Position numbers and translations under genes: made by a program. Under the pieces are notes generated by a model, which was not told the DNA's origin, did no database searches, and worked only from the letters and a program-made list of their open reading frames with translations. Positions 8,228-14,508 of a stretch of 17,166 nt of DNA are shown piece after piece. Every line of letters starts with the position of its first letter. Positions within the stretch are counted from its first letter, which is position 1. The stretch is from Flavobacteriales bacterium (GTDB lineage Bacteria > Bacteroidota > Bacteroidia > Flavobacteriales > UBA7430): the NCBI GenBank assembly GCA_024959975.1, contig JANXFM010000044.1, positions 1 to 17,166 of the forward strand, in the 5' to 3' direction.

Positions 8228-9067
8228 GTGATCAAGACTTTTTATTACATATTCTTAGCTATCATATTGTCGTCATGTTCTTTTTTCGAGAGAAATGACG
8301 ACATTTTACTTGCCAGATTGGGCGATTCCTATTTGTATGAGTCGGAAGTAAAGTCTTTGTACAATAGTGAATTAACAGCTGCTGATAGTTTAGCTTTCAT
8401 ACAGCAGTACATCAACAACTGGGCAAAACAGGAGTTATTGCTACAAAAGGCAGAGCTGAATATCAATCAGGAACAATTGGAAATTGAAAAGCGATTGGAA
8501 GCTTATCGTAATTCTCTTCTGATTCATGCCTACGAGCAAAAACTTATTCAGCAAAGTATAGATACTATTGTTCTGGAAGATCATTTTCAAGCTTACTACG
8601 AGCAACATACCGATGATTATTTGTTGGCAGATAAGATTATTAAAGTGATGTTTGTGAAAGCTAGTGTTATGGCACCAAAATTAGATTCTTTAGAAACCTG
8701 GTTATTTGACAAGGATACCCTATATATAGATCGTATAGAAGCTTATTGCCATCAATATTCAAAGCGTTTTTACAACAATCCCGATGAGTGGTTAAGGTGG
8801 AAAGATCTTGAGGAAGTATTTCCTTCAGAATTTGATATTTCATCATTATCGATGAAAAAAAATACGATGTTCCTAAAAGATACGTTCGATGTATACTTGT
8901 TACGTCTTATGGACGTGAAAGAACAAGGAGAAATTGCCCCTTTGGAATATGTAGAGGGAGAAATAAAAAGTATATTGCTGAACCAAAGAAAATTGAAAAC
9001 CATAGAGGTAATTCAATCGAAATTATTAGAAGATGCTAGGAAGTCAAAACAATTTGAGATCTATTAA
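8228..9067 (+). CDS. putative lipoprotein, SurA/PrsA-like chaperone with degenerate parvulin region
   Basis: I choose the GTG at 8228. It gives M-IKTFYYIFLAIILSSC, a compact lipoprotein signal with lipobox LSSC, 11 nt after the upstream stop. The alternative ATG at 8180 overlaps the upstream gene by 37 nt and adds a poor 16-residue N-region. The mature protein (about 265 residues) has a helical Glu/Gln/Leu-rich part (INNWAKQELLLQKAELN), as in the N-domain of SurA/PrsA. A segment follows in which IKVMFVK replaces the parvulin HILI strand and the catalytic His residues are missing; the end, FDVYLLRLMDVKE, still resembles the last parvulin strand. It is therefore probably a membrane-anchored holdase without isomerase activity. 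It lies between two PPIase genes with a 1-nt gap to the next. Homology is judged by eye. Confidence 0.75.
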   Translation: MIKTFYYIFLAIILSSCSFFERNDDILLARLGDSYLYESEVKSLYNSELTAADSLAFIQQYINNWAKQELLLQKAELNINQEQLEIEKRLEAYRNSLLIHAYEQKLIQQSIDTIVLEDHFQAYYEQHTDDYLLADKIIKVMFVKASVMAPKLDSLETWLFDKDTLYIDRIEAYCHQYSKRFYNNPDEWLRWKDLEEVFPSEFDISSLSMKKNTMFLKDTFDVYLLRLMDVKEQGEIAPLEYVEGEIKSILLNQRKLKTIEVIQSKLLEDARKSKQFEIY

Positions 9068-9068
9068 T

Positions 9069-10391
9069 ATGAGAAGAATATTCGTTATCGCTTTTTTAAT
9101 GATGACTCAAGTGATGTCAGCTCAAGTAACTGTTGAAGGAATTGCAGCTGTTGTAGGGAATAATATTATTCTTAAATCGGATATTGAGCAACAACTTCTT
9201 CAATACCAGGCTCAGGGTTTGGAAGTTGATTCTGATGTGCGTGCACAAGTTTTTGAGGACTTATTGTTTCAAAAATTAATGCTTCACAAAGCAGAATTAG
9301 ATAGTATTGAAGTAACAGAAAATGAAGTGATCAATGAAATAGATTCTCGCTTAAATAATTTTATCACACAATTGGGTGGTGAAGAACAATTGGAGCAGTA
9401 TTTTGATAAAAAAATCTATGAGGTCAAAGAAGAAATGTACGAGCCTATCGAGCAGTCATTAATCATTCAAAGAGTTCGTCACGATATTACTTCTTCTGTG
9501 GATGTTACTCCGGCAGAGGTGAAAGTTCACTTTGTTACTTTTGATGTGGACAGCTTACCCAAAATTAACGAAACCGTTGAGGTAGCTCAAATATTAAAAC
9601 TACCACCACCAAGCGTAGCAGCAATTAAGGAGGTTAATAATAAGTTGGAAAAGCTTAAGAAGCGAATTTTAAAAGGTGAAAGTTTTGCTACTCTGGCAAT
9701 ATTGTATTCGGAAGATCCCGGCTCATCACGTAATGGTGGTTTATATACCGGAATTAAAAGAGGGGTGTTTGTAAAAGAATTTGAGGCAGTGATGTTTAGT
9801 CTTGAAGAGAGTGAGATTTCTGAGGTTTTTGAAACCGAGTATGGTTATCATATTGTTCAGATGAAAGAGCGTAGAGGTGATGAGGTTGATGTACGTCATA
9901 TCTTGATGTCTCCAAAAATTTCTCCTATAGATTTGAACAATGCTAAGGACATATTATCTGCGGTTCGCGATTCTGTTCTCGATGCTAATTTAACTTTTGA
10001 GACGGCTACCACTCGTCATTCAGATGATAAGATGACTAAGTTTAATGGTGGGAAGCTAATTAACATGAATACGGGAACCAGCAGTTTTGAGCTACACGAA
10101 TTGGAAAATGCAATTAAAGTTGTTGTTGATGTGCTTGAAGTCGGAGAAATTTCTGAACCCGGTTATGTGAAGATGGAAAATGGGAAAGAGGCATACAGAG
10201 TTTTTATGTTATTAAACAGAATGGAAGCTCACATAGCCAACTTTAAGGACGATTATAAAATGATTCGTGACTTAGCTTTAGATCATAAGAAAGATGAAGT
10301 TATTTCAGCTTGGATAAACTCTTCACTGTTAAAGACTTATGTTCGTATTGATGACGAGTATAAATCGAATTCCTTCCAATACAATTGGTAA
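9069..10391 (+). CDS. surA: SurA-like periplasmic chaperone / peptidyl-prolyl isomerase
   Basis: The ATG at 9069, 1 nt after the upstream stop, starts a clean signal peptide (MRRIFVIAFLMMTQVMSAQ); an upstream in-frame ATG at 9033 would spoil it. The 440-residue product has the SurA layout. First comes an N-terminal chaperone domain starting VEGIAAVVGNNIILKSDIEQQL, the hallmark SurA motif. Parvulin domain 1 is at about residues 170-268 (VEVAQILK; YSEDPGSSRNGGLYTG; YGYHIVQM with H261). Parvulin domain 2 is at about 274-385, starting VRHILMS (H277) but degenerate at its far end. A C-terminal helix closes the chaperone domain. Role: binds unfolded outer-membrane proteins in the periplasm on the way to BAM. 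It belongs to the three-gene folding set and runs into moxR after 10 nt. Confidence 0.93.
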   Translation: MRRIFVIAFLMMTQVMSAQVTVEGIAAVVGNNIILKSDIEQQLLQYQAQGLEVDSDVRAQVFEDLLFQKLMLHKAELDSIEVTENEVINEIDSRLNNFITQLGGEEQLEQYFDKKIYEVKEEMYEPIEQSLIIQRVRHDITSSVDVTPAEVKVHFVTFDVDSLPKINETVEVAQILKLPPPSVAAIKEVNNKLEKLKKRILKGESFATLAILYSEDPGSSRNGGLYTGIKRGVFVKEFEAVMFSLEESEISEVFETEYGYHIVQMKERRGDEVDVRHILMSPKISPIDLNNAKDILSAVRDSVLDANLTFETATTRHSDDKMTKFNGGKLINMNTGTSSFELHELENAIKVVVDVLEVGEISEPGYVKMENGKEAYRVFMLLNRMEAHIANFKDDYKMIRDLALDHKKDEVISAWINSSLLKTYVRIDDEYKSNSFQYNW

Positions 10392-10401
10392 AAGAATAAT
10401 T

Positions 10402-11367
10402 ATGTCAGAACAGAATACAGAAGTAAAAGAATTAGATAATCTAAAGGGACAATTTGCTGCTTTAAAAAACGAAATAGCTAAAGTTATTGTTGGACAAGAT
10501 AAAGTGGTTGAAGAACTTATTTTATCTATATTTTGCACAGGACATGTACTTTTGGTAGGAGTTCCGGGATTGGCAAAAACCCTATTGGTGAAAACCATTA
10601 GTGAGGCTTTAGGACTCAACTTTTCACGTATTCAGTTTACACCCGATTTAATGCCTTCGGACATAATTGGTGCCGAGATCTTAGACGAAAACAGAAACTT
10701 TAAATTTATTAAGGGTCCTGTTTTTTCGAATGTAATTTTAGCGGATGAGATTAATCGTACTCCACCAAAAACGCAAGCGGCTTTATTGGAAGCGATGCAA
10801 GAACGTTCGGTAACTGCGGCAGGACACCACCATAAATTAGATAAACCCTTCTTCGTGTTGGCAACACAGAATCCGATTGAGCAAGAGGGTACCTATCCTT
10901 TACCCGAAGCACAGTTAGATCGGTTTATGTTTAATCTAAAAGTAGATTATCCATCTTTTACAGAAGAAGTGCAGATCGTTAAGAATACAACTTCAGCTAA
11001 CGAACAGACTATTAATGAGGTTCTTTCTGCCGGTGAGATCTTAAAGATTCAGGACTTAATTCGTAAAATTCCGGTTGCAGATAATGTGGTGGAATATGCT
11101 GTTACATTGGTTGCTAAAACTCGTCCTGAAAATAATCTGGCTTCCGACCAGGTGAAGAAGTACCTCTCTTGGGGGGCAGGTCCAAGAGCTTCTCAGTTTT
11201 TAGTGCTTGCTGCTAAAGCCCATGCTGCTATTAATGGTAAGTATTCTCCCGATATTGAGGATGTTAAGACTGTAGCTTTACCAATTTTGCGTCATCGTAT
11301 TGTACGTAATTATAAGGCAGAAGCAGAAGGCATGAGTATAGAGAAGTTGGTTGATTCTTTACTCTGA
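10402..11367 (+). CDS. MoxR-family AAA+ ATPase
   Basis: The ATG at 10402 gives a 321-residue product starting MSEQNTEVKEL. It lies 10 nt after surA; a longer in-frame start at 10339 would overlap surA and adds nothing family-like. Walker A is GVPGLAKT (residues 53-60, the MoxR variant), Walker B is LADEINR (D115, E116), sensor 1 is ATQNP (N157), and the lid motif is WGAGPRASQ (R262). MoxR ATPases are cytoplasmic ring chaperones that remodel partner proteins, usually VWA-domain and DUF58 proteins encoded downstream. Here no such partner follows: a terminator-like hairpin and an AT-rich spacer come next. Co-transcription with surA suggests a link to envelope protein quality control, but that is inference. 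Confidence 0.95.
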   Translation: MSEQNTEVKELDNLKGQFAALKNEIAKVIVGQDKVVEELILSIFCTGHVLLVGVPGLAKTLLVKTISEALGLNFSRIQFTPDLMPSDIIGAEILDENRNFKFIKGPVFSNVILADEINRTPPKTQAALLEAMQERSVTAAGHHHKLDKPFFVLATQNPIEQEGTYPLPEAQLDRFMFNLKVDYPSFTEEVQIVKNTTSANEQTINEVLSAGEILKIQDLIRKIPVADNVVEYAVTLVAKTRPENNLASDQVKKYLSWGAGPRASQFLVLAAKAHAAINGKYSPDIEDVKTVALPILRHRIVRNYKAEAEGMSIEKLVDSLL

Positions 11368-11385
11368 TAATTTTTTGAGATTTAT

Positions 11386-11413
11386 ATAATTCGTTTTGAG
11401 GAATTATTTTTTT
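11386..11413 (+). terminator. probable intrinsic terminator after moxR
   Basis: The 7-bp stem ATAATTC (11386-11392) / GAATTAT (11401-11407) has an 8-nt loop and runs into seven T residues (11407-11413), starting 19 nt after the moxR stop. The stem is AT-rich and so weak. It is nested inside a wider perfect 10-bp inverted repeat, TTTGAGATTT (11374-11383) / AAATCTCAAA (11429-11438), which could strengthen or compete with it. Confidence 0.55.
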
Positions 11414-11738
11414 GTATGATATATCTTGAAATCTCAAAGCCGAAAAAAGTCATGCAGTCTTGTGCTTATGTAGTTTAAGATGAAAAATAAATTAAATAAT
11501 AAAAGTAATTAAACAATTTACCTTTAGTATTTAACCTATTATATAGGTGAAGTCACTCAAATTTGCCTTTAAAATGAAGAAATCTGCTTGTTATCTTCGT
11601 TATATCTAGATGTTTGTATTAACTTTATTTGCCTTTTGTTGAAGTTTGTTCAATTTATGTAGTTGACAACTTTATTTTGGGTGTGAAATATTAGATTTAA
11701 TTATAATTTTTAATGTATTGTGTTTTAATAGAAATATT
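11414..11738. other. AT-rich gene-free spacer
   Basis: About 325 nt with no convincing reading frame, RNA gene or strong promoter. It contains a short hairpin CCTAT-TAT-ATAGG and several near misses to TAnnTTTG (for example TAACTTTA and TATTTTGG), any of which might drive the following orphan gene. It is more AT-rich than the flanking coding DNA. Confidence 0.5.
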
Positions 11739-12383
11739 ATGAGTGAGTTATTAAAAAATATTGATGAGTCAATAGATCGTTTACTAGAACTTGGAAAAGA
11801 AACTTTTGAAGCACGTCCTTTGTGTATTTATGATTTGTATTGTTCTGCTGTACTGAATAAATATGTGAATTTATTGCGTGGGTTTACGCAGTTAATGAGA
11901 GATAATAATTATATCGCTGCAGTACCCCTGGTTAGGGTTCATTTGAATTTGTTTCTTCAATTGTATGCGTCTACATTGGTTTCGTACGGTTTTGATGAAT
12001 TTTCAAAAAAGATTTTTAAAGGCAGGCGAATTCACAATATGAAAGATAGTAATGGAAAGCTTATGAAAGATAAATATCTGGCCAAAAAGTTTTCAAAGCG
12101 CGAAGGATTAGGTTGGATGTCTGTTATGTATGATGAGGTAGGGAATGGCTATGCACATTATAGTAATTACATTGCTTCTAGTGCTCATTCATTTTTAGAA
12201 GATGAGGAAAAGGTAATGCCTATTATTTTAAGTGAAGATGGATTTGTTTCGGATGCAGAAAAACTTGAAACATCAATAAAAATTAATCAAATTACAGAAA
12301 ATATGCTAGCTTTTATTAATGCCAGGAAAGCGCAAAAGAAAGATTATTTCATAAACAGAACGTATAAAACAATAACACGATAA
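11739..12383 (+). CDS. protein of unknown function (orphan gene)
   Basis: A 214-residue product starting MSELLKNIDESIDRLLEL at the ATG at 11739; an upstream in-frame TTG at 11718 adds only seven residues and is less likely. It has no signal peptide and no clear membrane segment and is mostly predicted alpha-helical. The stretch PLVRVHLNLFLQLYASTLV, and a later histidine-bearing helix GYAHYSNYIASSAH, recall uncharacterised helical families such as DUF5677-like or HEPN-like proteins. I do not see a clean RxxxxH nuclease motif, so this is only a guess. The gene stands alone between a terminator-like hairpin and murB, in AT-rich DNA and with AT-rich codon use (many ATT, AAT, TTT), and may be a recent acquisition. 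Coding status is supported by the long uninterrupted frame and protein-like composition. Confidence 0.7.
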   Translation: MSELLKNIDESIDRLLELGKETFEARPLCIYDLYCSAVLNKYVNLLRGFTQLMRDNNYIAAVPLVRVHLNLFLQLYASTLVSYGFDEFSKKIFKGRRIHNMKDSNGKLMKDKYLAKKFSKREGLGWMSVMYDEVGNGYAHYSNYIASSAHSFLEDEEKVMPIILSEDGFVSDAEKLETSIKINQITENMLAFINARKAQKKDYFINRTYKTITR

Positions 12384-12513
12384 AGATTTTTAATTCTAGC
12401 TAAATAGCACTTATAATTTAAGGTATGTCTACGGAAATTGGAAGCTGATGTAGTGGCTTAGTAAATAATCTTTATGGTTATCGGTTTTTTAGTGAGCTAT
12501 AAATCAAATCTGT

Positions 12514-12521
12514 TATCTTTG
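12514..12521 (+). promoter_or_regulatory. TAnnTTTG -7 element immediately before murB
   Basis: TATCTTTG matches the Bacteroidota -7 consensus exactly and ends 3 nt before the chosen murB ATG. If used, transcription would begin at or just after the start codon, giving a leaderless mRNA or a start further in. It may also be a chance match, as no -33 TTTG is clear. Confidence 0.35.
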
Positions 12522-12524
12522 AGC

Positions 12525-13535
12525 ATGCGAATATTAGAAAACCATTCATTACAAGCTTACAATACTTTTGGGATCGATTATAAGGCCGATTTTTTTGCTG
12601 TGGTAAAATCTGTTTCAGAGTTAAGAAAACTTCTTGCTGAACCGGAGTTTTTAAGGCTTCCTAAATTGTTTTTGGGAGGAGGTAGTAACATCCTTTTGTG
12701 TGGAGATTATAAGGGCTTAGTTGTACATATTGATTTAAAGGGGATTGCCGATTTGGGAAATGGATTGATAAAAGTTCAGGCAGGAGAAAATTGGCATGAG
12801 TTTGTATTGTGGTCTTTAAATCATGGTTATAATGGAATTGAAAACTTGTCTTTAATTCCCGGAAATACAGGTGCAGCTCCCATGCAGAATATAGGAGCTT
12901 ATGGGGTTGAGTTAAAAGAAGTTTTTGTAGAACTTGAGGCTTTCCATATTGCCAGTGAAGAAATTCATGTATTCGATCGTGAATCTTGTCATTTTGGTTA
13001 CCGGGAGTCTGTTTTTAAAAATATACATAAGGGAGCGTACATCATTTTGTCGGTTACCCTTCAGTTGCGAAATGATGGCCTTGTAAACACAACGTATGGC
13101 GTTATAACTGAGGTCTTGAATCAAAGAGGTATTGATAAGCCCGCGCCTAAAGAAGTTAGTGAAGCTGTAATTTCCATCAGACAGTCTAAACTTCCCGATC
13201 CAAAAGAAATAGGGAACTCGGGTTCCTTTTTTAAGAATCCCGTGATACTAAGAGCTACTTTTGAAGAAATTAAAAAACAATATGCTGATGTTCCTTCGTA
13301 CCCTGTAAATGGTAGAGAAGTAAAAGTTCCTGCCGCCTGGTTGATTGAAAAAGCCGGTTGGAAAGGAAAGCGTATTGAAAATTATGGAGTTCACGAAAAG
13401 CAAGCTTTGGTTTTGGTGAACTATGGAGGAGCAAAAGGCGAAGATATTTACAAACTTGCTCAGGATATTCAATCTTCTGTAAAAGTGAGGTTTGGCATTC
13501 ATCTTCAAATGGAAGTGAATGTTATTGTTTCGTGA
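12525..13535 (+). CDS. murB: UDP-N-acetylenolpyruvoylglucosamine reductase (type I MurB)
   Basis: FAD enzyme that reduces UDP-GlcNAc-enolpyruvate to UDP-MurNAc with NADPH in the cytoplasm, a committed step in peptidoglycan synthesis. The ATG at 12525 gives 336 residues, close to the E. coli length of 342, and starts with the family-like ILENHSLQAYNTFGID; an in-frame ATG at 12474 adds 17 unlike residues. FAD-binding motifs are LFLGGGSNILL and IPGNTGAAPMQNIGAYG. Catalytic residues are visible: R160 in YRESVFK, the proton-donor S234 in GNSGSFFKNP and E330 in LQMEVNVI. Its last codon lies in a GTGACCAGT spacer repeat, and only 27 nt separate it from the convergent small gene. No cell-wall neighbours are present. 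Confidence 0.97.
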   Translation: MRILENHSLQAYNTFGIDYKADFFAVVKSVSELRKLLAEPEFLRLPKLFLGGGSNILLCGDYKGLVVHIDLKGIADLGNGLIKVQAGENWHEFVLWSLNHGYNGIENLSLIPGNTGAAPMQNIGAYGVELKEVFVELEAFHIASEEIHVFDRESCHFGYRESVFKNIHKGAYIILSVTLQLRNDGLVNTTYGVITEVLNQRGIDKPAPKEVSEAVISIRQSKLPDPKEIGNSGSFFKNPVILRATFEEIKKQYADVPSYPVNGREVKVPAAWLIEKAGWKGKRIENYGVHEKQALVLVNYGGAKGEDIYKLAQDIQSSVKVRFGIHLQMEVNVIVS

Positions 13536-13562
13536 CCAGTGAGTTGTCATGTAGTTTTGCGA

Positions 13563-13763
13563 TCACGCAGTCATTTCATCCGATTTGCATTGTTCTTCGG
13601 ATTCAGCTCCACAATACCCACAAGGTTCGCCTTCTTTTGTAATTAGTGGGTTGTTGCTTGCACAAGTACCTTCGAATTTACCATCTTTCTTTGCCCATAT
13701 TTTAATGGCAATTCCGGCAAATCCAAGTGCTAACAGAGCAATTGCTATAAGTACTGTTTTCAT
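13563..13763 (-). CDS. small membrane-anchored four-cysteine protein
   Basis: A 66-residue protein. An N-terminal membrane helix (about residues 4-23) is followed by basic WAKKDGK and a tail with four cysteines: C34 in EGTCASNNP, C48 and C51 in CGYCG, and C59. The pattern C-x13-CxxC-x7-C suggests metal or disulfide chemistry. From memory, similar short proteins labelled 'membrane or secreted protein' occur in flavobacteria. The helix-then-GxC...C.C...C layout also recalls NqrM, the Na+-NQR maturation factor, although spacing differs and no nqr genes are in the window. A TAnnTTTG promoter sits just upstream on the same strand, which supports this strand over the antisense frame. The gene stands alone, convergent with murB. 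Confidence 0.75.
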   Translation of the reverse strand: MKTVLIAIALLALGFAGIAIKIWAKKDGKFEGTCASNNPLITKEGEPCGYCGAESEEQCKSDEMTA

Positions 13764-13779
13764 CTAGATACGTTTTCTG

Positions 13780-13787
13780 CAAAGTTA
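13780..13787 (-). promoter_or_regulatory. -7 promoter element for the four-Cys small protein
   Basis: Read on the minus strand, TAACTTTG is an exact TAnnTTTG match 16 nt before the ATG, giving a predicted leader of roughly 10 nt. No distinct -33 TTG is seen. The placement supports the minus-strand gene as real. Confidence 0.5.
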
Positions 13788-13872
13788 GAATAAAGTATTC
13801 AGAATTCAGGAGACAGCAGACAGAATTAAGTAGATACCACGAACGTTTTAATTGTCAATAATCCATTATCAA

Positions 13873-13900
13873 TACCTAGTACCTAATACCTAATACCTAC
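13873..13900. repeat. 7-bp tandem repeat, four copies
   Basis: Four head-to-tail heptamers follow TACCTAR: TACCTAG, TACCTAA, TACCTAA, TACCTAC. The last unit supplies the TAG stop codon (13897-13899 on the minus strand) of the adjacent gene. The preceding spacer, from about 13798, has AGAATTCAGGAGACAGCAGACAGA-like degenerate repeats and no gene. Heptamer tandem repeats of this kind are common in Bacteroidota spacers, to my knowledge. Confidence 0.75.
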
Positions 13901-14508
13901 TTCACCTTCCAGTTAAATCCTAGGGCAAGAGTTTTTGGCTTAAAGTCGTAACCAATATGAATCATGAAGGGGATTTGTTGGAAAGAAAGGTTAGTACCCA
14001 CGTTTAAATTCAGACCATGATCGTTGTAATCAATTACGTAATATTTGCCTAATGGGTAAGAAGGGCTTTGATCTTCAGTTGCTTCAATACCTTTATTATC
14101 ATCATAGAAATTGTATCGGAAATTCTGCATATATCCAATTCCCAGGCAAAAATCGATATCTACAAAATCCCATTCCATCACGCCCAATTCCTGAGGATTA
14201 AATACGGTACCAATATTAATCATTTTCACCATGTTTTTATTTCCCATAAAAAGGGCATTTCTAAGCGTGTCTGAAGCCACCGGGTAGCCTTCGAAGGTGT
14301 AATCTTTGTTAAAATTTAATCGATTAAATTTTAGTTCGGTAAAAAAACCAAATTTTTGATCTTTGGCTACATGGTAGATGCTTACTCCAAAGGGAACGTC
14401 TTTGAAACTTGTAAGCGCTCCAAGAGCAGAATAACTATCGTTACGAGGGCTTTGTGCCTGTACAAGTGTAGCAGAAAGTAGGGCGATTAAGAAAAGAAGT
14501 TTTTTCAT
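13897..14508 (-). CDS. exported, probable outer-membrane beta-barrel protein of unknown function
   Basis: A 203-residue protein with signal peptide MKKLLFLIALLSATLVQAQ. The mature part has alternating hydrophobic/aromatic strands (FGFFTELKFNRLNF; DIDFCLGIGYMQNFRYNF; LNLNVGTNLSFQ; FMIHIGYDF) and ends TLALGFNWKVK, resembling a small porin-family/OmpA-barrel type protein. The family is not named with certainty. Its ATG overlaps the mutB stop (ATGA), so it is probably translationally coupled and co-transcribed with the mutase, an odd partner for a metabolic enzyme. The stop codon lies in a tandem repeat, and a 24-bp perfect palindrome (14310-14333) sits at codons for KFNRLNF. Confidence 0.72.
   Translation of the reverse strand: MKKLLFLIALLSATLVQAQSPRNDSYSALGALTSFKDVPFGVSIYHVAKDQKFGFFTELKFNRLNFNKDYTFEGYPVASDTLRNALFMGNKNMVKMINIGTVFNPQELGVMEWDFVDIDFCLGIGYMQNFRYNFYDDNKGIEATEDQSPSYPLGKYYVIDYNDHGLNLNVGTNLSFQQIPFMIHIGYDFKPKTLALGFNWKVK
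14310..14333. repeat. perfect 24-bp palindrome inside coding sequence
   Basis: The left arm TAAAATTTAATC (14310-14321) is followed directly by its exact reverse complement GATTAAATTTTA (14322-14333), centred on ATCGAT. It lies inside the minus-strand barrel gene. It may be a chance AT-rich palindrome or a protein-binding site. Confidence 0.85.

Noticed and set aside
10339..10401. Longer N-terminus for MoxR
   Set aside because: It would overlap surA by 53 nt and adds residues unlike the family; the ATG at 10402 fits spacing and homology.
11664..11695. E. coli-like promoter (TTGACA near TATTAG) before the orphan gene
   Set aside because: Spacing is about 20 nt, and Bacteroidota do not use this consensus.
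11414..12524. CRISPR array, tRNA, rRNA or toxin-antitoxin pair in the accessory stretch
   Set aside because: No spaced direct repeats, cloverleaf or paired small genes were seen.
13585..13767. Plus-strand frame opposite the four-Cys protein
   Set aside because: The minus strand has a coherent membrane helix, a Cys pattern and a promoter; the plus frame has none of these.
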